64,000 bases of DNA from Nocardioides plantarum (GTDB lineage: Bacteria; Actinomycetota; Actinomycetes; Propionibacteriales; Nocardioidaceae), in the NCBI RefSeq assembly GCF_006346395.1, contig NZ_VDMS01000002.1, positions 1 to 64,000 of the forward strand, written 5' to 3'. Below, one piece after another: positions 54,640 to 63,544 of the stretch; positions within the stretch are counted from its first letter, which is position 1, and each line of letters opens with the position of its first letter. Under the pieces are notes generated by a model, which made no database searches, was not told where the DNA came from, and worked only from the letters and a program-made list of their open reading frames with translations. The position numbers and the translations under genes are program-made.

Positions 54640-55299
54640 GTGGAGAGCGACCAGAGCACCGCGACGTCGACCAGGCCGGTGCGCGAGGGCCTCGCCCACA
54701 AGCGCGCGGCGATCCTGTCCGCGGCGCGCGAGCTGTTCGTGCGCCAGGGCGTCGAGCGCACGAGCATGGACGCCGTCGCGGCCGAGGCCGCGGTGTCGAA
54801 GCGGACCGTCTACGACTACTACGGCGACAAGCACGGCCTGCTCCTCGCCGTGGTCGTGGCCGCCGGGGAGTCCCTGATCGCCACGCTCCAGCAGGCCCTC
54901 GACGAGCATCTCTCCGACGCGGCGGACATCCGCACCACGGCCGACCTCGAGCGCGCCCTCACCGACTTCGCGGTGTCCGTCGGGGTGTCGATGCTGGGCT
55001 CGTCCGACTACACCGCGACCGTCCGGCTCATCACCGAGAACGGCGCACTGCTGCCCGAGCTGGCCAGCCACCCGCTCAACGTCGCGCCCGAGGAGGCGGT
55101 GGCCGAGCGACTGGCCCACTTCGCCTCGACGGGCCTGCTCGACGCCGAGGACCCCCGGCTCGCGGCCGACCACTTCAACGGCCTGACCACCTTGCTGGCC
55201 TTCGGCCACCACCAGCCCGGCGCGATCGACGCCGACCGCGTCCGTCAGATCATGGTCGACGGCGTCCACGCCTTCATGCGGGCCTACGGCAGCCGCTAG
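54640..55299 (+). CDS. TetR family repressor, likely of the DHA2 exporter
   Basis: This 219-residue protein has a canonical HTH (ERTSMDAVAAEAAVSKRTVYDYYGDKHGL) and a C-terminal domain like AcrR/TetR_C_7. The ligand is probably an exporter substrate. GTG 54640 sits six bases after TAGGAT, so the transcript is leaderless. The paired dyads CTACAC/GTGTAG just upstream are its likely sites; this fits autorepression plus control of the exporter. Confidence 0.9.
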   Translation: MESDQSTATSTRPVREGLAHKRAAILSAARELFVRQGVERTSMDAVAAEAAVSKRTVYDYYGDKHGLLLAVVVAAGESLIATLQQALDEHLSDAADIRTTADLERALTDFAVSVGVSMLGSSDYTATVRLITENGALLPELASHPLNVAPEEAVAERLAHFASTGLLDAEDPRLAADHFNGLTTLLAFGHHQPGAIDADRVRQIMVDGVHAFMRAYGSR

Positions 55300-55342
55300 A
55301 CCAGACGGCGACGGACACTTCCGGACACCGCCGGCCCACCTG

Positions 55343-55576
55343 TCAGTCGTCCTGGTGCTCCTCGGCCGCCTTGCGGGCCGACTCGCGGATCTCGAAGACC
55401 TCGGTGGCGAACCCGCCGACCACGGTGGCGATGTCCTTGACCGCGGCGGTGATGATCGTGGCGACCTCGCCCACGGTGGTGGCCGCCGCCTCGGCGGCGG
55501 ACTGGAGGGAGTCCTTGCCGATCTCGGCCCTCGACAGCTTGTCGGGGCTCACGGGACCGCTCTCGGGATCGGGCAT
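55343..55576 (-). CDS. small conserved helical protein
   Basis: The 77-residue protein has a hydrophobic centre (ATTVGEVATIITAAVKDIATVVGGF) between charged ends (ESARKAAEEHQDD). It has a phasin-like or amphipathic-helix look, and could sit at a membrane. ATG 55576 has CACACT seven bases upstream (a variant box). It lies 28 bases from the desaturase stop, same direction, and may be read through from the desaturase operon. Unknown function. Confidence 0.55.
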   Translation of the reverse strand: MPDPESGPVSPDKLSRAEIGKDSLQSAAEAAATTVGEVATIITAAVKDIATVVGGFATEVFEIRESARKAAEEHQDD

Positions 55577-55604
55577 GGCACCCAGTGTGCCGCGCGGACG
55601 GTGA

Positions 55605-56714
55605 TCACGCCTTGGCGGGCGGCAGGGCCATCGCGCAGATCTTCTTCGCGACGCTGAGGAGCTGCTTGCCGAGCGGGCCGGTGTTGTACTGCAGGCCGTA
55701 GCGCTGGCAGATCTCCCGGACCTCCTCGGCCACCTGCGGGTAGCGCCGCGCCGGCAGGTCGGGGAAGAGGTGGTGCTCGACCTGGAAGCTGAGGTTGCCG
55801 GTCATCAGGTGGAACAGCCTGCCGCCGGTGATGTTGGCCGAGCCGAGGAGCTGGCGGTAGTACCAATGACCGCGCGACTCGTCCTCGCACTCCTGCTCGG
55901 TGAACGTTGCGACGCCGGCCGGGAAGTGCCCGCAGAAGATGATGTTGAAGGCCCAGACGTTGCGGATCAGGTTGGCGGTCGCGTTGCCGGCGAAGGTCAG
56001 CGGGAAGAGCGGGCCGGTCAGGGCCGGGAACAGCAGGTAGTCCTTGATCGCCTGGCGCTTGACCTTGCGCATGATGCCGGCGTGCAGGGCCTTGTTGTCC
56101 TCCAGCTTGCGGGTGCCCTTGACGAGGTTCTCGACCTCGAGGTCGTGCATCGCGACGCCCCACTCGAAGAACACCATCAGCAGGAACGCGTAGAGCGGGT
56201 TGCCGAGGTAGTAGGGGTGCCACTTCTGGTCCTCGTCCATGCGCAGGATGCCGTAGCCGATGTCGCGGTCCTTGCCGAGGATGTTGGTGAACGTGTGGTG
56301 GATGTAGTTGTGGCTGTACTTCCACTGCTCACCGGGACAGACGTTGTCCCAGTCGTACATCCGGGAGTTGAGGCCCGGGTCGCCCATCCAGTCGTACTGG
56401 CCGTGCATCACGTTGTGGCCGATCTCCATGTTCTCGAGGATCTTGGAGACCGACAGCGACGCGACCGCGAGCGGCCAGGCCGGCGGCAGGTAGAACAACG
56501 CCCGCCCGGCGATCTCGAACCCGCGCTGGAGCTTGACGACCTTGCGGATGTAGGCCGCGTCCTCCTCGCCGAGGTCGTCGAGGATCCGCTGCCGGATGGC
56601 GTCCATCTCGGCGCCGAACGCGTCGAGCTGCTCGGCGGTGAGCTTCGCGGTCTCGGCCTTGGCCTGCTCGAGGTCGATGGACTCGAGGATGTCTTCGATG
56701 TGTGCTGCGGACAT
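55605..56714 (-). CDS. membrane acyl-CoA/fatty-acid desaturase
   Basis: The 369-residue integral enzyme has the three histidine boxes: HNVMH (His100, 104), HNYIHH (His135, 139, 140) and QVEHH (His314, 315), which hold the di-iron centre. Membrane helices surround residues 72-95 and 225-270. It resembles mycobacterial DesA3-type stearoyl desaturase that takes electrons from a reductase partner. AAGGAGA about nine bases before ATG 56714 supports the start. The ferredoxin-reductase gene lies 22 bases upstream, forming an operon. Confidence 0.9.
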   Translation of the reverse strand: MSAAHIEDILESIDLEQAKAETAKLTAEQLDAFGAEMDAIRQRILDDLGEEDAAYIRKVVKLQRGFEIAGRALFYLPPAWPLAVASLSVSKILENMEIGHNVMHGQYDWMGDPGLNSRMYDWDNVCPGEQWKYSHNYIHHTFTNILGKDRDIGYGILRMDEDQKWHPYYLGNPLYAFLLMVFFEWGVAMHDLEVENLVKGTRKLEDNKALHAGIMRKVKRQAIKDYLLFPALTGPLFPLTFAGNATANLIRNVWAFNIIFCGHFPAGVATFTEQECEDESRGHWYYRQLLGSANITGGRLFHLMTGNLSFQVEHHLFPDLPARRYPQVAEEVREICQRYGLQYNTGPLGKQLLSVAKKICAMALPPAKA

Positions 56715-56736
56715 GTCGTGGTCTCCTTGAAGCTCG

Positions 56737-57915
56737 TTACAGCTCGACGGCGCAGTCGCCCTCGGGGGCGCTCACGCAGATCTGGATGTCCTCGTCGGGG
56801 AGCGACGAGGTGGCGCCGGTCAGCACGTTGCGGACGGTGCCCTCGGTCTTGCGGGTCGTGCAGGAGAAGCAGATGCCCATCCGGCAGCCGAACTCGGGCG
56901 TGAGCCCCAGCGCCTCGGCCTGCTCGAGGAGGGTGGCGCCGGAGTTGGCGGCCTCGGCGAGCACGGTGCCGGACCGGGTGAACGCGACGTCGCCCTCCGC
57001 GGAGCCGGCCGTCGGCCTCGGCGCCTTGAACAGCTCGGTGCGCAGCCGACGCTCCGCGCCCCCGGCGTACGCCGCCCCGACGAGCTCCATGAGACCGGCC
57101 GGGCCACAGGCCCACGTGTCGGTGTCGCGGTAGCGCGGCACGAGCCGGCGCAGCTCGAACTCGGAGAACACGTGGTCGCCGTGGCGCAGGTGGACCGTGA
57201 CGTCGTTGTCGGCGGCGGCGATGCTCGCGAGCTCGTCGGCGAAGATCTGGTCCTCGGGCGAGCGGGCGTAGTGCAGGAAGGTGACGCGGCGACCCGCCCG
57301 GCCGTCGTACCCGTCGCGGAGCAGGGTGCGCACGATCGACATCGCCGGGGTGATGCCGGAGCCGCCGGTGATGAAGAGCAGGTGGTTGTTGGTCGGCGTC
57401 GCCGGGCTCTCGGCGAGCGTGAACTCGCCCTGGGCCTGGCTGAGGTGGACGATCTGGCCGGGCTCGGCCGTGACGAGGTGCCGGGACACCTGGCCGTCGG
57501 CGTGGGCGCGGACGGTGAGCTCGATCCGCTCCCCCGGCACCGATGCCGCCGAGGCGATGGTGAAGCAGCGGGTCATCCGCCGCGCCGAGCCGGGCAGGTC
57601 GAGGCCGACCTGGACGTACTGGCCGGCGCGGTGACCGCGCCAGGTCGCCGTCGGCTGCAGGGTGATGGTCGCGACTGCAGCCGACCGCTCGGGGTCGCAG
57701 TCGGGGTTCTCGCGCTCGACCGAGACGACGCGCGCCCGGACCTCCTGAGCCGCCCACATCGGGTTGACCAGCTCGAGGTAGCGGTCGACGCCGTGGGGCG
57801 AGGCCAGGGCGGCCAGCACCCGCGAGCGCAGGATGCGCCGTCCCAGGGACGCGACGGGCGCGGGGGCTGAGGGTGGGACCGAGGGTGGGGCTGAGGGTGG
57901 GGCGGTGGTGCTCAT
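56737..57915 (-). CDS. ferredoxin reductase with C-terminal 2Fe-2S domain (desaturase partner)
   Basis: This 392-residue flavoprotein supplies electrons to the desaturase. The FAD domain includes RRMTRCFTIASAAS, the NAD(P)H domain FITGGSGITPAMSIVR and WACGPAGLM, and the plant-type 2Fe-2S site CRMGICFSC with a fourth Cys near the end (GDC). It matches the Rv3230c-type reductase of the DesA3 system. The Pro/Ser-rich first 30 residues are probably flexible. ATG 57915 has AGGAGG five bases upstream. A divergent TetR gene is 135 bases away. Confidence 0.9.
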   Translation of the reverse strand: MSTTAPPSAPPSVPPSAPAPVASLGRRILRSRVLAALASPHGVDRYLELVNPMWAAQEVRARVVSVERENPDCDPERSAAVATITLQPTATWRGHRAGQYVQVGLDLPGSARRMTRCFTIASAASVPGERIELTVRAHADGQVSRHLVTAEPGQIVHLSQAQGEFTLAESPATPTNNHLLFITGGSGITPAMSIVRTLLRDGYDGRAGRRVTFLHYARSPEDQIFADELASIAAADNDVTVHLRHGDHVFSEFELRRLVPRYRDTDTWACGPAGLMELVGAAYAGGAERRLRTELFKAPRPTAGSAEGDVAFTRSGTVLAEAANSGATLLEQAEALGLTPEFGCRMGICFSCTTRKTEGTVRNVLTGATSSLPDEDIQICVSAPEGDCAVEL

Positions 57916-57929
57916 GTCGCCTCCTGTGA

Positions 57930-57945
57930 GTGTACGTGTGTACAC
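57930..57945. promoter_or_regulatory. GTGTAC-N4-GTACAC dyad before desaturase operon
   Basis: Perfect six-base arms GTGTAC and GTACAC four bases apart lie 15 bases upstream of ATG 57915, overlapping TACACT (57929-57934 on the minus strand), a possible -10. The TetR gene at 58051 faces away. A DesT/FadR-like operator is likely; the -35 is unclear. Confidence 0.62.
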
Positions 57946-58050
57946 CCAAAGCATGCCGCGCCCCCCGGATGACGGTCAACCATCGACTCCCGTGAGCGTG
58001 GACACACGTGCACCGGGACCTACCCGTCGGTACGACCTAGACTCCAGCGG

Positions 58051-58686
58051 GTGACCGAGAGCCCCGACCACGAGACGCGTGTCGCGCGCAAGGAGCGCAC
58101 CCGCCGCGCCATCCTCGACGCCACGCTGGTGCTCTGCGAGGAGAGCAGCCTCGTCGCCCTGTCGCTGCGCCAGGTGGCCAAGCAGGTGGGCATCGTCCCG
58201 ACCGCGTTCTACCGCCACTTCGACTCCATCGAGTCGCTCGGCCTGGCCCTGGTCGACGAGTCCTTCGTGTCCCTGCGCGCCATGCTGCGCGACGTACGTC
58301 GCCACGACCCGACCTATCGCGACATCGTCGACCAGTCCGTCGACACCCTGGTCAGCCACGTGCAGAAGGAGCGGCAGCACTTCAACTTCATCGTGCGCGA
58401 GCGCGCGGCCGGCCCGCTGTCGGTCCGGGCGGCGATCCGCCACCAGATCGAGCTGTGCGAGCGCGAGCTCGCCACCGACCTCGCGAGGCTCCCCGGCACC
58501 GAGAGCTGGAGCCCCGAGGACCTGCAGGTCCTCTCCAACCTCATCGTGACCGCGATGGTCGCCACGGCCGAGGACATCCTGGTGGCCGGTGGTCGTCCCG
58601 ACGCCGAGAAGGCCGTCGGCGAGCGCGCGCGCACCCAGCTGCGGATGGTGATCATCGGCGCGCTCGGCTGGACCTCGCGCGGCTGA
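58051..58686 (+). CDS. TetR family regulator of the desaturase operon (DesT/FadR-like)
   Basis: The 211-residue protein has an N-terminal HTH (LSLRQVAKQVGIVPTAFYRHFDSIESLGLAL) and a C-terminal helical domain (ERQHFNFIVRERAAG). The HTH and later sequence resemble regulators that respond to acyl-CoA, as DesT does in Pseudomonas. Divergence from the desaturase operon and the dyad at 57930-57945 fit that job. GTG 58051 follows TAGACT (58038-58043) by seven bases. The ligand is not provable from sequence. Confidence 0.85.
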   Translation: MTESPDHETRVARKERTRRAILDATLVLCEESSLVALSLRQVAKQVGIVPTAFYRHFDSIESLGLALVDESFVSLRAMLRDVRRHDPTYRDIVDQSVDTLVSHVQKERQHFNFIVRERAAGPLSVRAAIRHQIELCERELATDLARLPGTESWSPEDLQVLSNLIVTAMVATAEDILVAGGRPDAEKAVGERARTQLRMVIIGALGWTSRG

Positions 58687-58833
58687 GCGCGCGCGACAGC
58701 GTCACGTCCGTGATCACGATCCCCTGACGGACCGTCCTGTCCGAGCACGGCGAGGTGGTCTCCCGCTCATCGACGCCGTCGGCGTCGACGGACTCCGGAT
58801 CTCCTGACGGGGCCGGCTCAGTAGGGTCCGGGC

Positions 58834-60315
58834 ATGGATCACGACGAGTACGCCGCCCACGACGCCCTCGGCCTGGCCGAGCTGGTCCGGACCGGCACGG
58901 TCACCTCCGACGAGCTGCTCACCGCCGCCCGGGCCCGCATCGCGCAGGTCAACGACCGGGTCAACGCCGTCGTCGTCGATGTGGACCCGCCGGCCACGTC
59001 GTCGGCGACCGGCCGCGACGACGGCCCGTTCGCCGGGGTGCCGTTCCTGGTCAAGGACCTGCACCAGGACGTCGCCGGCTACCCGACCAGCGGCGGTTCG
59101 CGCTCGCTGGCCACGACCGTGGCCGCCGAGCACGCCGACGTCGTCCAGCGCTGGCTCGACGCCGGCCTGGTGGTGCTCGGCAAGACCAACACCCCCGAGT
59201 TCGGCGCCAAGGGCATCACCGAGTCGGAGCTCTTCGGCCCCGCCCGCAACCCCTGGAACACCGACCACACGCCCGGCGGCTCCTCGGGCGGTGCCGCCGC
59301 GGCGGTCGCCGCGGGCATCGTGCCGGCCGCCGGGGCCAGCGACGGGGGCGGCTCGATCCGGATCCCCGCCTCGGCCTGCGGGCTCTTCGGGCTCAAGGCG
59401 ACCCGCGGCCTGGTGCCCTCAGGTCCCGCCCACGGCGAGCCGCTCGGCGGGACCGCCACCGACGGCGTGATCTCCCGCTCGGTCCGCGACAGCGCGGCCA
59501 TGCTCGACGTGCTCGTCGGCGCGGCGTCGTACTCCCCGTACCTGCCGGCGATGCCGGCGACGTCGTACGCCGACGAGGTGGGTCGGGACCCGGGCGTCCT
59601 GCGCATCGGCCTGTGCACCGCGAGCTCGATCAACCCCGACCCGGACCCCGAGGCGGTGGCCGCCGCCGTGGCGACCGGCGCGCTTCTCGAGAGCCTCGGC
59701 CACCACGTCGAGCACCTCGACACCGCACCGTTCGACGACGCGGCCCTGGCCAAGGACTTCCTCACCAGCTGGTTCGTCTACTGCGCCTACTCCGTCGACG
59801 AGGCCAAGCGCGCCTCCGGCAGCGGCGACAGCGGCTTCGAGGACGACACCCTCACGATGGCGGCGCTGGGGCGCGCGACCGGCCCGATCGACTTCGTGCG
59901 CGCGGTCGAGAACCGTCACACCCACGTACGCCGCCTCGCGGAGTTCCACGAGCGCTTCGACCTGCTGCTGACCCCGACGACCGCGACCCCTCCGCCGCGC
60001 GTCGGCGCCTTCGACGCGCCGCGGCCGGTCCGGCTCGCGCAGCGCGCGCTGCTGACCGCGCGTGCCGCGAGCCTGCTGCGGCTGACGCCGATCGTCGACC
60101 AGATGATCAGCCAGAACCTCGGCTGGGTGCCCTACACCCAGCTCGCCAACCTCACCGGTCGCCCGGCCATCACCGTCCCGCTGCACTGGACCGCCGCCGG
60201 TCTGCCCATCGGCAGCCAGCTCGTGGGCCGCCTCGGCTCCGACGGCCTGCTGCTGCGCCTGGCCGCCCAGCTCGAGCAGGCCGCTCCCTGGGCGGACCGG
60301 CGCCCGTCGCTGTAG
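58834..60315 (+). CDS. amidase signature family enzyme
   Basis: The 493-residue hydrolase contains the Ser-cisSer-Lys triad: Lys74 (PFLVKDLHQD), cis-Ser151 (PGGSSGGAAAAVAAG) and nucleophile Ser174 (DGGGSIRIPAS). Members cleave amides such as indoleacetamide, 6-aminohexanoate or transamidation substrates. GatA is unlikely because no gatB/gatC genes are near. TAGGGT (58822-58827) ends six bases before ATG 58834. It runs alone, and the SDR gene converges on it after 15 bases. Confidence 0.88.
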   Translation: MDHDEYAAHDALGLAELVRTGTVTSDELLTAARARIAQVNDRVNAVVVDVDPPATSSATGRDDGPFAGVPFLVKDLHQDVAGYPTSGGSRSLATTVAAEHADVVQRWLDAGLVVLGKTNTPEFGAKGITESELFGPARNPWNTDHTPGGSSGGAAAAVAAGIVPAAGASDGGGSIRIPASACGLFGLKATRGLVPSGPAHGEPLGGTATDGVISRSVRDSAAMLDVLVGAASYSPYLPAMPATSYADEVGRDPGVLRIGLCTASSINPDPDPEAVAAAVATGALLESLGHHVEHLDTAPFDDAALAKDFLTSWFVYCAYSVDEAKRASGSGDSGFEDDTLTMAALGRATGPIDFVRAVENRHTHVRRLAEFHERFDLLLTPTTATPPPRVGAFDAPRPVRLAQRALLTARAASLLRLTPIVDQMISQNLGWVPYTQLANLTGRPAITVPLHWTAAGLPIGSQLVGRLGSDGLLLRLAAQLEQAAPWADRRPSL

Positions 60316-60330
60316 GAGGCCGACGGCGGG

Positions 60331-61035
60331 TCAGGTCGCGCGCGGCACGACCGGTCGCACCGTCACCTCGGGGATCGTGGCGTCGTCGGGCAGGTCGAGG
60401 ACGTGCAGGATCGTGTCGGCGACCGTGGCAGGGCTGATCCAGCGCGCCGGGTCGTAGGTGCGCCCCTCCTGCTCGTGGACCTTCTCCTGCATCGGCGTGG
60501 CCGTGCGGCTCGGGAAGATCGTGGTCACCCGCACCCCGTGGTCGACCTCCTCGGCGCGCAGTGAGTCGGCGAAGGCGCGCAGGCCGAACTTCGAGGCGGC
60601 GTACGCCGACCAGTCGGCACTGGCGGACAGCCCGGCGGAGGAGTTGACCAGCACGACCAGCCCCCGGGCCCGGCGTACGGCCGGGAGCAGCAGGCGGGTC
60701 AGCAGCATCGGCGAGACGAGGTTGACGTCGAGCTGGGCGCGCAGGAGGGCAGGGTCGAGCTCGGCCACCGGCGCCAGGTCGACCACGCCGGCGGAGTGGA
60801 TGACCGAGTGGAGCCGGTCGGGCAGCGGACCCGCCCGACGCACATCCTGCGCGACGAGGTCGGGCGACGCGAGGTCGCAGACCACGGTCGTGGCCCCGGG
60901 GTGGAGGGCCCGGAGGTCGGCGGCGCGCTCCTCGGAGCGCGCGAGGAGCACGAGGTCGTCGCCGCGGTCGTGGAGGCGCTCGGCCAGGGCCGCGCCGATG
61001 CCGGAGCCAGCCCCGGTGATCAGGTGGGTGGCCAC
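60331..61035 (-). CDS. short-chain dehydrogenase/reductase
   Basis: This 234-residue protein has the SDR cofactor motif TGAGSGIGAAL, the HSAG stretch, catalytic Ser (VNSSAGLS), and YxxxK (WSAYAASKF, Tyr and Lys). The substrate is unknown. GTG 61035 lies one base after the upstream zinc-type dehydrogenase stop (TGAGGTG), so the genes are coupled. The operon may handle related carbonyl or alcohol substrates. Confidence 0.87.
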   Translation of the reverse strand: MATHLITGAGSGIGAALAERLHDRGDDLVLLARSEERAADLRALHPGATTVVCDLASPDLVAQDVRRAGPLPDRLHSVIHSAGVVDLAPVAELDPALLRAQLDVNLVSPMLLTRLLLPAVRRARGLVVLVNSSAGLSASADWSAYAASKFGLRAFADSLRAEEVDHGVRVTTIFPSRTATPMQEKVHEQEGRTYDPARWISPATVADTILHVLDLPDDATIPEVTVRPVVPRAT

Positions 61036-61036
61036 C

Positions 61037-62005
61037 TCAGCGCGTGAAGACGATCTTGCCGAACACGTCGCCGCCGGCCATCGCGGCGAAGCCCTCGCGG
61101 GCGTCGGTGAGGGCGACCTCGCGGTCGATCAGCGGCTTGGTGCCGGTGGCGTCGAGCATCGCGACCAGCTTGGCCAGCTCGTCGCGGGTGCCCATCGTGG
61201 AGCCGACGACCGAGAGCTGCAGGAAGAAGATGCGGGTCAGCTCGGCGTCGTCGAGCTTCGGGCCGGACGTCGTGCCGCTGACCACGATCGTGCCGCCGGG
61301 ACGCAGCGCCCGGATCGAGTGTGACCAGGTGGCGCGCCCGACGGTCTCCATCACCGCGTCGACCTTGACCGGCAGCCGGGCGCCGGACTCGAAGACGTCG
61401 TGCGCACCGATCTCGAGGGCGCGGGTCCGCTTGGCCTCGTCGCGCGAGGTCGCCAGCACCCGGAGGCCGGCCGCCCGGGCCAGGATGATGCAGGCCGTCG
61501 CGACTCCCCCGCCGGCGCCCTGCACCAGGACGGTGTCACCGGCCGTGAGGCCGCCGCGGGTGAAGAGCATCCGGTAGGCCGTCAGCCACGCGGTCGGCAG
61601 GCACGCCGCCTCGGCGAACGACAGCGAGGCCGGCTTGGGCACGACGTTGCGGCGGGGCACGATCACCTTGTCGGCCAGGGTGCCCTGGTGTCGCTCGGAG
61701 AGCAGCGAGCGCTGGGGGTCGAAGGTCTCGTCGCCGCGCCAGGACGGGTCGCTGATCACGGCGTGCACGACGACCTCGTTGCCGTCCTCGTCGAGCCCGG
61801 CGGCGTCGCAGCCCAGGATCATGGGCAGGGCCTCCTCCTTCAGGCCGACGCCGCGCAGCGACCACACGTCGTGGTGGTTGAGCGAGGCGGCCTTGACGGT
61901 GACGGTGGTCCAGCCGTCGGGGGCGACCGGGTCGGGTCGCTCGCCCAGCACCAGACCGTCGAGGGGCGACTCGGAGGAGAAGGACTCTGCGTAGACGGCG
62001 AACAT
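61037..62005 (-). CDS. MDR family alcohol dehydrogenase / quinone-oxidoreductase-like protein
   Basis: The 322-residue protein has a GroES-like fold and Rossmann domain: LNHHDVWSLRGVG, ILGCDAAGLDEDGNEV, VLVQGAGGGVATACIILARAAG, and VMETVG. It is a medium-chain dehydrogenase of the zinc-less quinone-reductase/enoyl-reductase type; no structural Cys cluster is seen. TACTCT (62012-62017) ends six bases before ATG 62005, a leaderless start. It is divergent from the glucose-6-phosphate dehydrogenase gene across 56 bases. Confidence 0.87.
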   Translation of the reverse strand: MFAVYAESFSSESPLDGLVLGERPDPVAPDGWTTVTVKAASLNHHDVWSLRGVGLKEEALPMILGCDAAGLDEDGNEVVVHAVISDPSWRGDETFDPQRSLLSERHQGTLADKVIVPRRNVVPKPASLSFAEAACLPTAWLTAYRMLFTRGGLTAGDTVLVQGAGGGVATACIILARAAGLRVLATSRDEAKRTRALEIGAHDVFESGARLPVKVDAVMETVGRATWSHSIRALRPGGTIVVSGTTSGPKLDDAELTRIFFLQLSVVGSTMGTRDELAKLVAMLDATGTKPLIDREVALTDAREGFAAMAGGDVFGKIVFTR

Positions 62006-62061
62006 GGTGCGAGAGTATCTGCGTCATCTCCCAGCAACCTGCGAGGACTACCGTGGAAGAC

Positions 62062-63504
62062 ATGGATCAGCCCTACGTCGTCGTCCTCTTCGGTGCGACC
62101 GGCGACCTGGCCCGACGCAAGCTGCTGCCCGGTCTGCTGCGCCTGTTCGAAGCCCGTCTGCTGCCCGACTGCCGGGTCATCGGCACCTCGCTCGAGGAGC
62201 TCGACGGCGAGGCCTTCGACGCCCTGGCCCGCGCCGCCTGCGAGGAGTTCGGCAAGGGCGACATCACCGACGAGCGGTGGCGCCACTTCTCCAAGCGACT
62301 GCGCTACGTGCCGACCACGGCCGGCCCCCACGCCCTGGCGACCCTGGTCAAGGAGTGCGAGTCCGAGCTCGCCGGTGCGGGCACCGGCGAGGTGGGCCGG
62401 CTGCACTACCTCAGCGTGCCGCCGAAGGCTGCGCTCGACGTGATCCACGAGCTGCACGAGGCCGACCTCGTCGACCGCGCCAAGATCATCATGGAGAAGC
62501 CCTTCGGCGTCGACCTCGAGAGCGCCAAGCGGCTCAACGACGAGGTCCACCAGGTCTTCGACGAGGACCAGGTCTTCCGCATCGACCACTTCCTCGGCAA
62601 GGAGGCGGCCCAGAACATCCTGGCCTTCCGCTTCGCCAACGGCCTGTTCGAGCCGATCTGGAACCGCAACTTCATCGACCACGTGCAGATCGACGTACCC
62701 GAGACGCTCGGGCTCGAGGGCCGCACGAAGTTCTACGAGTCCACCGGCGCCTACCGCGACATGGTCGTCACCCACCTGATGCAGGTGCTGGCCTTCATGG
62801 CCATGGAGCCGCCCACGACGCTGGCCCCGGGTCCGATCGGCGAGGAGAAGCTCAAGGTCTTCCGCTCGATGCGCCCCATCGACCCCCATGACGTGGTGCG
62901 CGGCCAGTACGGCGGCTACCGCGGCAAGGAGGTCGTCGCCGACGACTCCGACACCGAGACCTTCGTGGCCCTCAAGGTCGAGATCGACAACTGGCGGTGG
63001 GCCGGGGTCCCGTTCTACCTGCGCACCGGCAAGAAGCTGGCCGAGGGGGCGCGGATCATCTCGATCGCGTTCAAGGAGCCCCCGCTGTCGATGTTCCCGG
63101 CCGGCTCCAACGCCGGCACCCAGGGGCCCGACCACCTCACCTTCGACCTGGCCGACCAGTCGCGGATGTCGCTGTCGTTCTACGGCAAGCGCCCCGGACC
63201 GGGCATGAAGCTCGAGAAGCTCTCGATGCAGTTCGCCACCGTCGACACCACCAGCACCGGCCTGGTGCTCGAGGCCTACGAGCGCCTGATCCACGACGCC
63301 ATGCGCGGCGACCACACCCTGTTCACCTCGGCCGCCGGCATCGAGACGCTCTGGGAGAAGTCGCAGCCGCTCCTCGACAACCCGCCCCCGGTGCGCGGCT
63401 ACGCTCCCGGCTCGTGGGGGCCCAACGCGATCCACCAGCTCATCGCGCCGCACGCCTGGCGGCTGCCGTTCGAGCGGGTCTGGCGCGACCGCACCAACCG
63501 CTAG
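62062..63504 (+). CDS. zwf: glucose-6-phosphate dehydrogenase
   Basis: The 480-residue enzyme opens the oxidative pentose phosphate pathway, reducing NADP+. The cofactor motif is FGATGDLARRKL. The active site is RIDHFLGKE with His176. WRWAGVPFYLRTGKKL and the final TSAAGIETLW region are conserved. ATG 62062 is chosen over GTG 62053 because TACCGT (62049-62054) would form a -10 seven bases ahead and would overlap the GTG codon. It is not next to tal/tkt or opcA, so it may be a second copy. Confidence 0.93.
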   Translation: MDQPYVVVLFGATGDLARRKLLPGLLRLFEARLLPDCRVIGTSLEELDGEAFDALARAACEEFGKGDITDERWRHFSKRLRYVPTTAGPHALATLVKECESELAGAGTGEVGRLHYLSVPPKAALDVIHELHEADLVDRAKIIMEKPFGVDLESAKRLNDEVHQVFDEDQVFRIDHFLGKEAAQNILAFRFANGLFEPIWNRNFIDHVQIDVPETLGLEGRTKFYESTGAYRDMVVTHLMQVLAFMAMEPPTTLAPGPIGEEKLKVFRSMRPIDPHDVVRGQYGGYRGKEVVADDSDTETFVALKVEIDNWRWAGVPFYLRTGKKLAEGARIISIAFKEPPLSMFPAGSNAGTQGPDHLTFDLADQSRMSLSFYGKRPGPGMKLEKLSMQFATVDTTSTGLVLEAYERLIHDAMRGDHTLFTSAAGIETLWEKSQPLLDNPPPVRGYAPGSWGPNAIHQLIAPHAWRLPFERVWRDRTNR

Positions 63505-63544
63505 CGACCCGTGGGCGACCCGGGCGCGGGTTCCGCTGGCGCGC

